This document shows positions 16,771 through 25,949 of a DNA stretch of 64,000 bases, in pieces; position 1 is the stretch's first letter, and every line of letters begins with the position of its first letter. The DNA lies in the NCBI GenBank assembly GCA_049116495.1, contig JAGDYV010000055.1, positions 1-64,000 of the forward strand. Direction: 5' to 3'. The DNA comes from CAJQQK01 sp049116495 (GTDB lineage Bacteria; Pseudomonadota; Alphaproteobacteria; Rhizobiales; Hyphomicrobiaceae). The position numbers and the translations under genes are program-made. The notes under the pieces are model-generated. The model searched no databases. It was not told the origin of the DNA and saw only the letters and a program-made list of their open reading frames with translations.

Positions 16771-18426
16771 ATGATTGTTGATCCATTTTCACTCACAACA
16801 GATCAAGTGGAAACAGATGTTTGCGTCGTTGGCGCAGGTCCTGCCGGTATCACGATCGCTCGGGAGTTTCTCAACCGTAATGTGCAAGTCGCACTGATTG
16901 AAAGCGGTGACGTCGACTTCAATGAAAAAGTCCAGGAACTCGCCGACGGAGCGGTTCACGGTGATCCGATCGTGCCACCGGTCGTATCGAATCTTCGCCA
17001 ATTTGGTGGCAACGCCCATCTTTGGCATATGCAAATCGGCGAAAACCGATTGGGCGTCCGGTATTGCGCGCTCGACGACATCGATTTCGAAAAGCGTGAC
17101 TGGATCCCGCACAGCGGCTGGCCATTTGATCGAAATCACCTGCTACCATTTTATGAGAGGGCCCAGGCTGTCTGCCAGATCGGACCATTCACTTACACCG
17201 CAGATCATTGGGAGGATGAGCAGCGTCGGCGGATGTCGATGGATGAAAGCATCTTGGAAACCAGGGTTTATCAATTTGGTCCCTCCGATGCCTTCCACAC
17301 CTCGTATCGAAAAGACCTCGAAGCCGCAAAAAATATCAGTCTGTTCAATCACTCCAACGTCGTCGAAATCATCACTAACGAAGCTGGCACGGAAATCGTA
17401 CGTGCACGTGTCATGCGCCTGGATGGCCAGCAATACTGGATCGCGGCAAAGCAATTCATCCTGGCCACCGGCGGTTATGGCAACGCCAAATTGCTGTTGT
17501 CATCAAACAATCAACAACCCAACGGCGTCGGCAACCAGCATGATGTTGTCGGCCGCTACTATCATGACCATCCGGAATTTCTCGGTGGCTATATCACGCC
17601 GAATGACAGCAACATATTTAATAACATGGCTCTCTACGACATGCGGCGGGTCGCCGGCACAACGGTGATGGGCTTCCTGCAGCTTTCAGAAAAGGTCTTA
17701 AGAGAGAACCAATTACTGAATTGCAACACCATGCTTTTCCCCCGTCCCAACCAAAGGGCGGTCGCCGCGGTAGAGTCAATTCGATCAATAGGGCAAGGTC
17801 GATCTATCAAGTCGCTGCTTCGTTTAAAGAATCTGATCAACATCGGGAAAGGAATTCCACCCATAGCCAAAGCTGCCTTTAATTCGAAATTTAAAAAGCA
17901 AACCCTGCTACCATACTTCTGCCACGATGGCTGGAGCGAGACTCTGGATAACCGGAAGTTGTTTGAGCGCCTGGAAATTAGACACATGCTTGAGCAATCA
18001 CCGGATCCGGAAAACCGCGTCACGTTGGGTTCCAACCGCGACGCCTTGGGTTGTCGCAAGCTGGAAGTCCACTGGCGGTTGCAAAAAAGTGATCTTGAAA
18101 ACTTCAAGCAATCACTGGATCTGGCTTCACATCAATTGCGCGCATCCGGCCTTGGCGATTATCAGATCGACTTGAATGAAGCGGGACTGCCAAACCCAAC
18201 AAGCCCAATGGGTTCCCACCACCTGATGGGCACGACAAGAATGCACGGTGATCCACGCAAAGGCGTCGTCAACGCGGATTGCCAGGTGCATGGAATTGAC
18301 AATTTGTTTGTGGCTGGAAGTTCAACGTTCCCAACAGCCGGCCATGCGAATCCGACATTGACCATTATCGCTATGGCGCTGCGATTGGCCGACTTTGTCG
18401 GAGAGAGATTGACCGGTAGAAACTAG
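16771..18426 (+). CDS. GMC family oxidoreductase
   Basis: A 551-residue glucose-methanol-choline oxidoreductase. The N-terminal FAD site is VVGAGPAGITIAREF (residues 20-34). The FAD-adjacent loop is FGGNAHLWH. The C-terminal catalytic region has SHHLMGTTRM, followed by NLFVAGSSTFPTAGHANPT, holding the His and Asn positions of the family. It is strongly similar to the convergent gene at 18694-20382 (shared SGWPF, VGRYYHDHP and the C-terminal block), so the two are paralogues. GMC enzymes oxidise alcohols or sugars with FAD; a role in modifying a sugar of the polysaccharide is plausible from position. No secretion signal is seen. Confidence 0.88.
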   Translation: MIVDPFSLTTDQVETDVCVVGAGPAGITIAREFLNRNVQVALIESGDVDFNEKVQELADGAVHGDPIVPPVVSNLRQFGGNAHLWHMQIGENRLGVRYCALDDIDFEKRDWIPHSGWPFDRNHLLPFYERAQAVCQIGPFTYTADHWEDEQRRRMSMDESILETRVYQFGPSDAFHTSYRKDLEAAKNISLFNHSNVVEIITNEAGTEIVRARVMRLDGQQYWIAAKQFILATGGYGNAKLLLSSNNQQPNGVGNQHDVVGRYYHDHPEFLGGYITPNDSNIFNNMALYDMRRVAGTTVMGFLQLSEKVLRENQLLNCNTMLFPRPNQRAVAAVESIRSIGQGRSIKSLLRLKNLINIGKGIPPIAKAAFNSKFKKQTLLPYFCHDGWSETLDNRKLFERLEIRHMLEQSPDPENRVTLGSNRDALGCRKLEVHWRLQKSDLENFKQSLDLASHQLRASGLGDYQIDLNEAGLPNPTSPMGSHHLMGTTRMHGDPRKGVVNADCQVHGIDNLFVAGSSTFPTAGHANPTLTIIAMALRLADFVGERLTGRN

Positions 18427-18693
18427 GGCCCGTTTGGATGCGTTTCAAGTCGATCGCATGTTGCCCCGCAGCCCTCAAAAATAAAAGCCATACCAAGAGA
18501 GCAAAAACGATCTTCGGCGGTTCGGCCGTCCGAACCATGCGTCCCACTTGGCAATTTCTATCCGCGGGGGTGGACCTGCAAACTTCAAGCTGGAAAAGAC
18601 TTCCGGAAAAAGGTCAAAGGCGCTGGCGTCAAACGCACTCCGTCGACGCATCCCTCCGTCTTGGCTCCGAAACTAGTGCACCGCAGAGCCCCA

Positions 18694-20382
18694 TTATTGA
18701 AACTCGGATTTGATCAAATCGGCCAACCTGATGGACATTGCCACAATGGTCAGTGTCGGATTGGTATAGCCGCCTGTCGGAAACGTCGAGCTGCCCGCCA
18801 AGTACAGATTGCTCATACCGTGCACGCGGCAATCCGAGTCGACAACACCTTGGCGCGGGTCGTCATGCATTCTGGTTGTCCCCATGAGGTGGTGGGAACC
18901 GGTAGGGCGAACAATTTCCGAAAGACCTCCATCGTCTTGATCAACATGGTACTCGCCCAATCCGGCACGGCGCAATTCTCGAGAAATCACCTTCAGCGAA
19001 CGTGTATAGCTCTCTGCATCTCTTCGATGCCAACGCCAATGCACCTCTAGCCTTTGACAATCCAGGGCGTCGCGGTCGGCACCCAATTGAACTCTGTTAT
19101 CCGGGTCCGGAGATTGTTCGATCAAGTGCATGGTTTCAAACCGCTCAAATCGAGCAGAGTTATCCGCCATTTTCGACCAACCGCCACTTCCGACGTTCGG
19201 CAGGAAAGGTTGATCCTGGGTTTGGCTTAGATAGGCAGCCTTGGCAATTGCCATCGGATCTCGAACGATATCCCGCAGATAGCCAGGCAACGCATCACGC
19301 AATCGACCCTGCGGTAGCGATGCCCGCGCCGGGGCCTTGAATTTTCTGGCGGTCGACTCCATCAAATTCTTGAAAGAACTGACAGCCTGCGTTTGACGTG
19401 CGTTCGGTCGAGGAAACAGCATGACGTCCACGCCAAGCAACTGCTCCCGCTCCAGGGCGCTCTTAGACAGCCGTAGAAAACCTTGAATGGACGAACCTCT
19501 TATCGAGCGCAGATCATATAGTGACGCCTTGTTAAAGAGTTGCCGTTCGGTCGGCGTGAAATGTCCGCTGAAGGCTTGCGGATGGTCATGATAATACCTC
19601 CCCACAACGTCATGCTCGTTACCCAGCCCCGCGGATTGCTTTTTGTTGGACATCAACAACAGTCGGGCATTTTCAAAACCACCGCACGCCAGGACGAATG
19701 TCTTCGCCGTGACCGAGAATTGCTTGCCGCCCAGGCAACGCACGCGCACTCGATCAGCAGTTCGGCCTGTTTCTTTTGCAACAATCTCCACGGCATTTGC
19801 GTGAGAGAAGATCTTGACGTTGCCTGCGTCTAGCAGCTCCTCTCGATACTTCGTATGAAACACATCTCCCGGCCCAAATTGAAATATCCCAGTCTCCAAG
19901 TCATCGCCAGTCACTGGAAATCTTTGCCGATCATCGCCCTCCCAGTCGGCAGCATCATAAGCATAGGGCCCGCACCCGCATACGTCCTGCGCTCTTTCAT
20001 AATACGGAATCAGATGAGCCCGGTCGAAAGGCCAACCACTATGCGGGACCCAATCGCGCTTTTCAAAATCAATTTCGTCAAACGGAACGTATCGGATACC
20101 AAACTTTCCGTTGGCCATCTTGATGATCCATACATTGGCATTCCCTCCAAACTGTCGATGATTGGCGATATAGGGCGAGATCAAAGGATCGCCAAAAGTA
20201 TCTCCGTCCGCGAGTGCCTGAGTGGCGGCATCGAACTCGACCCCACCACTTTCCAGCAACGCAACTCGCACATCCTTTCCCGCCAGTTCACGGGCAAGAG
20301 AAATTCCAGCAGGCCCCGCCCCAACGACGCAAACGTCCGCTTCGATTAGGTCGTCTGGTAACGAGCGCGCATCAATAAGCAT
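18694..20382 (-). CDS. GMC family oxidoreductase (paralogue)
   Basis: About 562 residues with the same architecture as the gene at 16771-18426: VVGAGPAGISLAREL at the N-terminus, FGGNANVW, SGWPFDRAHL, VGRYYHDHP, and C-terminal SHHLMGTTRM and GGYTNPTLT. The ATG at 20382 has GGAGAG a few bases upstream; the frame continues 10 codons further but without a site. The C-terminal substrate loop has GYTNPT where the sister has GHANPT, so the two may have diverged in substrate. It is convergent to its sister and directly downstream of the polysaccharide operon, in the same direction. Function by family is alcohol or sugar oxidation. Confidence 0.88.
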   Translation of the reverse strand: MLIDARSLPDDLIEADVCVVGAGPAGISLARELAGKDVRVALLESGGVEFDAATQALADGDTFGDPLISPYIANHRQFGGNANVWIIKMANGKFGIRYVPFDEIDFEKRDWVPHSGWPFDRAHLIPYYERAQDVCGCGPYAYDAADWEGDDRQRFPVTGDDLETGIFQFGPGDVFHTKYREELLDAGNVKIFSHANAVEIVAKETGRTADRVRVRCLGGKQFSVTAKTFVLACGGFENARLLLMSNKKQSAGLGNEHDVVGRYYHDHPQAFSGHFTPTERQLFNKASLYDLRSIRGSSIQGFLRLSKSALEREQLLGVDVMLFPRPNARQTQAVSSFKNLMESTARKFKAPARASLPQGRLRDALPGYLRDIVRDPMAIAKAAYLSQTQDQPFLPNVGSGGWSKMADNSARFERFETMHLIEQSPDPDNRVQLGADRDALDCQRLEVHWRWHRRDAESYTRSLKVISRELRRAGLGEYHVDQDDGGLSEIVRPTGSHHLMGTTRMHDDPRQGVVDSDCRVHGMSNLYLAGSSTFPTGGYTNPTLTIVAMSIRLADLIKSEFQ

Positions 20383-20710
20383 TGAGCTCTCCGATATATG
20401 CCGCCGCGGCACTCAAGACGGCTGCTTTGATCCCGCCCAGCTTCAATAAGGTTTTTGGCCATGCCCAAAGCAGGTCTATACCGGTGCAAACGTGTCGAGA
20501 TCTTTCGCGCCGATAATCCCGCGACAATCATCCCGGCCCCGCACCATACTCACTACTGCGTTCCGAAAGCTCGAAACCGCTGGTTGGTCTAGGGGCTCAC
20601 CAACAAATCTGTAAAAACGATCCAATTGGTGCAACGCGCCTGACAGTACATGAATACGCTTCCAACCATGCGCGTATATGATCAGGATCAAGCTACCTGA
20701 CGACGGTCGC
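20383..20710. other. Gap containing a possible C-terminal gene remnant on the minus strand
   Basis: No complete gene is supported. On the minus strand an open stretch ending at 20476 gives a protein-like tail (YAHGWKRIHVL, LDRFYRFVGEPLD, VVSMVRGRDD) without a credible start of its own. Upstream it runs into the WecG gene in a different frame. It could be the leftover 3' end of a deleted gene or a chance frame. Confidence 0.25.
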
Positions 20711-21535
20711 TTAACCCGGTCGCCATTCAGCAGTCTTCCGGGAAATAGCGCGAGAAACTTCTGCACCTGCAACAAGCGCAAACACAACGGCGCAACGGGC
20801 GTAGCGCATGCCGAGGCGGTGTGGGTTACTGGCGAGGCGCCAGAGCCATTCCAGTCCCATAACCTGCATCGCAGCCGGCGCTCTTCGCTGATGACCCACG
20901 ATAAAATCGGCCGCAGCACCGGCACAAATAAAACCACATTCAACACCCGCCTCGATTGCACGCATCGAGAAAATCTCTTGCTTGGGCGCCCCCAGCAGAA
21001 CGAAACACAATCCTGCGTCCGACTGGCGAATGCGTTCAATCACGGCATCCGCCTCAGCGCCCTCAACATCGAACCCTTGCGGCGGTGACTCCATGCCAGC
21101 GATGATTAACTTGCCATCGGAACGCTTTTTCAACTCAGCAGCAGCGCCTTCCAATACACTGTCGGACGTACCGAACAAATAAATGGGAATGTTGTGCTCC
21201 GCCGCCGCAAGCGACAACGGAATGAGCATATCGGCGCCTGTCGTGCGTCGCACCGCTGACCACTGCCGGCGCGCCAATGCAGCAACCGGTGCACCATCAG
21301 CCGTCACGAACCGCGCACTGCTATAAGCCCGGCGAAATCGGGCTTCGTTGCGGAGCTTCACGAGGTGATCAAGATTGAGCGTCAGGCAGGTAAAGCCCTC
21401 GCCGCGACGTGCGGAATCAACAATCGTGGAGACCGCACTCTTGAGTTCCGAAAGGTTGATCGTCCATCCATCAACAATGGCCGCCCGGGAAGAAGTCTGT
21501 TCGTCTGCGACATCAGAACCGTTAGAAGCACGCAT
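20711..21535 (-). CDS. WecG/TagA/CpsF family glycosyltransferase
   Basis: About 274 residues of the GT26 family, which transfers a sugar (ManNAcA or related) to a lipid-linked intermediate at the membrane. Motifs are LNLDHLVKL, VTADGAPV, TGADMLIPLSL, FGTSDSVLEGA, LLGAPKQE, GFICAGAAADF and RAPAAMQVMGLEWLWRL, which include the characteristic PKQE and RAP-GLEWL elements. The frame is open from a TTG at 21571; I use the ATG at 21535 because family members begin close to it, though neither start has a strong site. It is the most downstream clear gene of the minus-strand polysaccharide run and is separated from the export gene by about 530 nt. Confidence 0.9.
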   Translation of the reverse strand: MRASNGSDVADEQTSSRAAIVDGWTINLSELKSAVSTIVDSARRGEGFTCLTLNLDHLVKLRNEARFRRAYSSARFVTADGAPVAALARRQWSAVRRTTGADMLIPLSLAAAEHNIPIYLFGTSDSVLEGAAAELKKRSDGKLIIAGMESPPQGFDVEGAEADAVIERIRQSDAGLCFVLLGAPKQEIFSMRAIEAGVECGFICAGAAADFIVGHQRRAPAAMQVMGLEWLWRLASNPHRLGMRYARCAVVFALVAGAEVSRAISRKTAEWRPG

Positions 21536-21571
21536 AAAGAGACAGTCCTGATTACCAGATAACAAAATCAA

Positions 21572-22063
21572 ACACTGACTAAGTTATTAACAACTCATTA
21601 AAGATGGTGCAATCCGAAACCAATCTATTATTGAGCGACTGGATGTCTCATCCGGTATCAAAAAATTTCCAAAGCGCGATAGAATACCGGCGTACCGAAT
21701 TAAGTATAAAATTCAAAAATCAAACAGCGCTCGTGTAACAGCATCAAGGCCCGAGCGAAAACTGACTGCACATTTATCATTTGCTTTGCAGCCGTCGACA
21801 TTTGTCGGAGGTCTCGCGACGACGTTCGCAGCCGAGAAACCGCCCGCGTGCTGTCGCGGTCGCGAATGTCGGCCACAATTCCTTCCTTGCAGGAGTAAAC
21901 CCGACAGTCCGCATCAGTTCGCTGAACGATATGCCGTCCCTGCACGCAAGCAACCGACGGCGATCAGCCGACAGCTCCCGCGAACCGCCAAAATATCCAA
22001 TTGCCGCCACTCATTGATCACAGCTGGATCAAAGAGCGGCCGCCCAAAGCTCTAGGATCGGCG
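21572..22063. other. Long gap between glycosyltransferase and export genes; possible gene debris
   Basis: Nearly 500 nt with only short overlapping frames. Two minus-strand frames (22010-21777 and 21945-21700) overlap and have protein-like parts, for example FSELMRTVGFTPARKE in one and DSTRAVSRLRTSSRDLRQ in the other. That is what a frameshifted or decayed gene could leave, but I recognise neither. The first 130 nt (21580-21720) are AT-rich and could hold the promoter for the WecG gene. Confidence 0.3.
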
Positions 22064-23371
22064 TTAGCGATTTGCGACTGTTGCGCTGCGAAACCGAGTC
22101 TCTTTCTTGGTCGCTACGGCGCCCGGCACCTGATCTGCTAGATCTGCTAACAGTTTGATCTCAACGTGATCACCCGGTTCAAGTCGCGTCTGCATATTGC
22201 CAACCAGCGTGTCAACAAGGCCATTGGAGGTCCGGTTTATAGTAATCGATGTTGGCGTCTCATAACTGCCACCCGAACCCGTCTTGCGTAGCTGGTGCTT
22301 GCGCATTGCCCGGGCTGTTGGCAAGGCGGTCTCGACTTTTCTGAGACGATCCCTGGTGACCTGCAGTTGGGTCAGAACGAGCGCGACAAAGTCGGACTTC
22401 ATCTGCTTCATTCTCATCTCCGAATCGACCATCTGGGCATTCAAGGCAGCACGCTTTTCTTGCAGGCGCATACCCAGAACTTTTCGTTCGGTCTCATCAC
22501 GTGACAACGCAAAGCCAACGGTGCTCCGCGCGATCCCCTTCCTGGACATTTCAGCGAACCGGTTGAGTTGCTTCTTGATCAACGCAAGCTGCTTCTCTTC
22601 CAACTTTTCTTGCACCCCAACGGCCGCGATTTGGCGAGTCACATGCTTGTTTTGCTTGGTAAGAACTTTCTGCTGCTGCTCAAGATTGCGGGTCTGCGTG
22701 ACGAATATAATCTTTTCCTGCTCAATCAGCTTATCAATCACCGCCTTGCTCAGCGTCGGCTTTGGAAGTTGCACTTCGAAAGACGACTTGCCATCCCGTT
22801 GTGCCTCAAGACGCGCAAGGCGGATCTTGAGAACGATCTTTTCTTGCTCCAGATCACGAACCGCCTGGTTCGCCGTCAGATAGTCCTCAACGGTACCTTG
22901 ATTGACCAGTCCGCGGCCGCCAGCAAGAGCAATAGCCGTTTGAACGGTGGCATAACTCGTAAATGGGTAGGCGCCTGGGTTCTTGACGTCGCCCAGTATG
23001 TAGATCGGCCGATAGGCTTTCACGCCTACCGTGACAGTGGGTTCATTCAAGAGTTCTTTTTCGGCAATAACGCCACTGATGACCTTTTCAACCTCCGGAG
23101 CCGTCAACCCTCTGACGTCCACACGTCCGATCAAAGGGATCGTCACCTGCCCACGCACATCGATAACGAAATCCTGCGAAAGGGTTTCCTGTCCGGATAT
23201 GAAAACAGAGATCGTGTCACCAGAATCAAAGGTGTATTGCAGCGATTGGGCGGCCACTGAGCCAACAGCACACAGCGTTAATATGACCAACGCAATTGCC
23301 TTAGCCGTTGCAGCAACGACCTGTTTCTTGATGAACTGCTTTACGCAATCTGATTGCCAAAATTTGAACAT
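22064..23371 (-). CDS. Polysaccharide biosynthesis/export protein (Wza-like, SLBB)
   Basis: A 435-residue outer-membrane export component. A signal peptide covers about residues 1-41, with a hydrophobic core around 22-38 and AQS after it. There is no lipobox cysteine, unlike classical Wza. A Poly_export domain follows (YTFDSGDTISVFISG to EPTVTVGV, about 45-115), then an SLBB unit (YILGDVKNPGAYP onward, about 120-155). A long helical/coiled-coil stretch occupies about 160-345. A second small domain near the C-terminus has TRLEPGDHVEIKL. It is preceded by the GT2 gene with a 6-nt gap. The long coiled coil is typical of rhizobial-type export proteins. Confidence 0.88.
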   Translation of the reverse strand: MFKFWQSDCVKQFIKKQVVAATAKAIALVILTLCAVGSVAAQSLQYTFDSGDTISVFISGQETLSQDFVIDVRGQVTIPLIGRVDVRGLTAPEVEKVISGVIAEKELLNEPTVTVGVKAYRPIYILGDVKNPGAYPFTSYATVQTAIALAGGRGLVNQGTVEDYLTANQAVRDLEQEKIVLKIRLARLEAQRDGKSSFEVQLPKPTLSKAVIDKLIEQEKIIFVTQTRNLEQQQKVLTKQNKHVTRQIAAVGVQEKLEEKQLALIKKQLNRFAEMSRKGIARSTVGFALSRDETERKVLGMRLQEKRAALNAQMVDSEMRMKQMKSDFVALVLTQLQVTRDRLRKVETALPTARAMRKHQLRKTGSGGSYETPTSITINRTSNGLVDTLVGNMQTRLEPGDHVEIKLLADLADQVPGAVATKKETRFRSATVANR

Positions 23372-23377
23372 GACGTT

Positions 23378-24364
23378 TTAAGCCTTTTGCTCCGGAATTT
23401 CTGTATTGACTTTGGATGGGACGTGGTTCTGCCCGTAAAACTCGTAAAGACCGCCTATCGAAAGCTTGCCGAGCACACTGGCAATTCGAAAACTGAAATC
23501 CTGTTGCTTGGACTTTCCAGCCATCGCGATAATCGGCAACTGCAGCACCATCAGTCCTAATTGAACGGCTGCCTTGCCACGAACAATCCATCTTCGAAGT
23601 TGCGACTTCGGTCCCGAGCCGGAGATGCCAGCCGCGAAATGCTGTCCGCCAGCAAAAAACCGTCGCCTAAGATAGCTCGCCTCTGTGCGCCAATGTGGCA
23701 CGAACTCGCTAGCATTGGCCTCGGGCAGCCAGGCCAACTGCCGGTCGCGGCGTTGCAGCCGGCAGACCAACTCGTAATCTTCACCACCTGTGCGACCGAA
23801 CTTGATATTGAATGGTTCTGGTTCCGTCAGTGTGGTGGCCCGTCTGAAAATCGAATTATTGGTGGCAAGTGCAATATTCGGAGTCTTATGCGGTCCGAGC
23901 GCATAAAGTGGCGCCCCATCCGATAGCGGAACCTTACGAGAAAACAATGTCGAGATTTCCGGGCTGGAATTGGATCCATCCTCGAAGCTCGCTGTCACAC
24001 TCCCAAACCATACATCCGCTGGGTACTGCTGCACGCCCGCGACAACAGCCTCGAACCAGCCCGGTTGGCAAACCTGATCGTCATCGATAAACGCAACAAT
24101 CGGCTCATCCGAAACCTGGATTCCCTTGTTCCGCGCTACAGAAATATTGGCCGGATGAGCTTGCACCCAACGGACTGCAAAATTCAGGTTTTCGACGGCC
24201 CAGTCGACGACCGGCTTTGCAGTTCCATCATCGCTATTGTCAACCACGTAGACCGAGAATGCTGCATTCTTCGGCACTGTCTGATTGGCAAAGCCCGACA
24301 GGCATTTCCGCAGCAGATCGGGGCGGTGGTAGGTGCAGACGACGATGGCGACATTGACTGTCAT
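23378..24364 (-). CDS. Glycosyltransferase family 2
   Basis: About 328 residues of GT-A fold: VAIVVCTYHRPDLLRKCL at the start, the metal-binding AFIDDDQ segment, GGEDYELVCRL with the catalytic-side ED, and a C-terminal amphipathic or membrane-associated region. The ATG at 24364 has AGAGGGA 6 nt upstream and overlaps the polymerase stop (ATGA); the frame continues 20 codons further, inside the upstream gene, and that start is unlikely. It probably adds one sugar to the lipid-linked repeat unit. The donor and acceptor cannot be told. Confidence 0.88.
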   Translation of the reverse strand: MTVNVAIVVCTYHRPDLLRKCLSGFANQTVPKNAAFSVYVVDNSDDGTAKPVVDWAVENLNFAVRWVQAHPANISVARNKGIQVSDEPIVAFIDDDQVCQPGWFEAVVAGVQQYPADVWFGSVTASFEDGSNSSPEISTLFSRKVPLSDGAPLYALGPHKTPNIALATNNSIFRRATTLTEPEPFNIKFGRTGGEDYELVCRLQRRDRQLAWLPEANASEFVPHWRTEASYLRRRFFAGGQHFAAGISGSGPKSQLRRWIVRGKAAVQLGLMVLQLPIIAMAGKSKQQDFSFRIASVLGKLSIGGLYEFYGQNHVPSKVNTEIPEQKA

Positions 24365-25665
24365 TGAAATTCCCTCTGGCTCGACCCAATCGAGCTCCCT
24401 AACGGCGAACTGCGCCCAACCCAACGCGCTGTTTCCACGAAACTAAGAAGCAGCACGAACATGAAAAGCCCACTGTTTCGCATGACCAGCGATGACTCAG
24501 TGATATTGTGGATGAGGTAGATAATAAGCATCAAGCCGGTAAGGCCGTGGCTCATCATGTGATCGAAGTTTCCAGGCGCACCCTTTTCAACGCGCATCGA
24601 CGAGGCGATCCGAATTATGACCGCAATAGTTGCAATCACCATCGCCGGCATGCCGACCTGTAAAGCCAGCTCAAGAAAACCGTTGTGAGCGTGGTTTATA
24701 ATACCTGCCTGGATATCTCCCAACCACGTTCCTGGTTCGAGTTTCGAGAGGGGGTCGTTTGCCTCTCCGATATCCCAAAAGGCTCCATAACCGTAGCCCA
24801 ACAACGGTCGCTGTTCGATCTTGCCAAGAATGAAGTACCAAAGCTCGTCGCGGCCGGTCAAGCTGGCATCGCCGGTGATAATCGTGAGTGCGGTTTCAAT
24901 ATTAAAGTCGATCCAAACACTAAACAATAGAACTCCGGAAACGGCGATAAACATGAAACCCAGCAGCCCCATAGCGAAGACAGATCCAAGTTTCGACAGA
25001 AGAGACATGACCGAGAGCGCAAGTAGCGCCACAATACAAAGCGCAATGGATGTCTTGCTTTCCGACCAAAAAAGGAAAACAGCCGCAAGACCGACCGCGG
25101 CGATTCCAGCCAATTTGCCAAAAAAGGATTTCTCATTCGCCAACCAGCTGACGCTGACGAGCACCGCAATCATTGCAATCATTCCGGCGAGGTTCTTCTG
25201 CGAGTGCAGGCCCTTCACGCCAAGATCGCCTTCAATCGCTACTTCCGGATTGGTGAAGGTGAACACGATATTGGCGATGATCAAACCCAGGAGGAATACA
25301 AAAACGGTTGTGTGAAAGCTCCTGAACTCTCGAATGCCAATCGCGATAGCGAACGCCGCCGTTGAGATGCAAACCAGAAGAATTGCACGCTTCAGGGTCA
25401 AAATCGGGTAATCAGACCAACCGACGCTCAACAAACTGAACGCAATCACCGTCAAGAGAAGAGTATTATATCGCGCGCACCGAAGCGCCCGTTGCCGATC
25501 GGCCCAGATGATCGGCAGAGCAATGAAAAACATGGCAAGTGCGGTCGGTGCATTCAGGGGGTCAACCGATCCGGTCGACTGCGAAAGCAACCGTGTGCCA
25601 ACGAAGGCAAACATCAGAAACGTAACAAGAAGCACCTGATGCAAAACGTTGTTAATATTCGACAT
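24361..25665 (-). CDS. O-antigen ligase/polymerase family membrane protein (Wzy/ExoQ-like)
   Basis: A 434-residue polytopic membrane protein with roughly ten or more hydrophobic segments. The long periplasmic region has HSQKNLAGM (Wzy_C type), LTGRDELWYF, GYGYGAFW and AHNGFLELALQVG, the motif set of the O-antigen ligase superfamily that includes ExoQ-type polymerases. Within a Wzx/Wzz/Wza locus, a repeat-unit polymerase is the more likely role than an LPS ligase. The ATG overlaps the stop of a small upstream ORF (TGATG), and its own stop overlaps the GT2 start. Confidence 0.88.
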   Translation of the reverse strand: MSNINNVLHQVLLVTFLMFAFVGTRLLSQSTGSVDPLNAPTALAMFFIALPIIWADRQRALRCARYNTLLLTVIAFSLLSVGWSDYPILTLKRAILLVCISTAAFAIAIGIREFRSFHTTVFVFLLGLIIANIVFTFTNPEVAIEGDLGVKGLHSQKNLAGMIAMIAVLVSVSWLANEKSFFGKLAGIAAVGLAAVFLFWSESKTSIALCIVALLALSVMSLLSKLGSVFAMGLLGFMFIAVSGVLLFSVWIDFNIETALTIITGDASLTGRDELWYFILGKIEQRPLLGYGYGAFWDIGEANDPLSKLEPGTWLGDIQAGIINHAHNGFLELALQVGMPAMVIATIAVIIRIASSMRVEKGAPGNFDHMMSHGLTGLMLIIYLIHNITESSLVMRNSGLFMFVLLLSFVETARWVGRSSPLGSSIGSSQREFQ

Positions 25666-25949
25666 CAGTTTCCCGACGACCTCTGCTTTTCTGAGAGGAT
25701 ACTCACAGCGGCCATAGCTGCGCCGACAATAGCAAGACGTACACGGTTCGCATTCAGGCGTGAGCGGAAAGGGTTAAGAGGCCGGTCAAGCCGTAACCTT
25801 GTTTCGTCCATGCATGCGGGCCGAGGCACACTCGCTCCTGCCCAAAATGCGTCAAAGCCTTCCCACAGAGAGAGGCGGCGGCCAGAGTTAAAGACGTCAA
25901 GCTGCCGCGCGGCGCCTCGGCCCCCGGCACACGCCATGTAGGTGTTCAC
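25665..25949 (-). CDS. Small hypothetical protein coupled between flippase and polymerase genes
   Basis: A 94-codon frame that exactly fills the gap between the flippase and polymerase genes. Its GTG start shares a base with the flippase stop (TAGTG) and its TGA shares a base with the polymerase ATG (TGATG). Such double coupling is uncommon by chance. The product is basic, with a short hydrophobic stretch (LAIVGAAMAAVSIL) near the C-terminus that could be one membrane helix. I recognise no family. An internal ATG at 25937 is an alternative start. It could also be a leftover that simply keeps ribosomes moving through the operon. Confidence 0.5.
   Translation of the reverse strand: MNTYMACAGGRGAARQLDVFNSGRRLSLWEGFDAFWAGASVPRPACMDETRLRLDRPLNPFRSRLNANRVRLAIVGAAMAAVSILSEKQRSSGN

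Noticed and set aside
18438..18713. 91-codon plus-strand ORF between the GMC genes
   Set aside because: Arg/Ser/Thr-rich, no ribosome site, overlaps the end of the convergent gene, and lacks codon bias.
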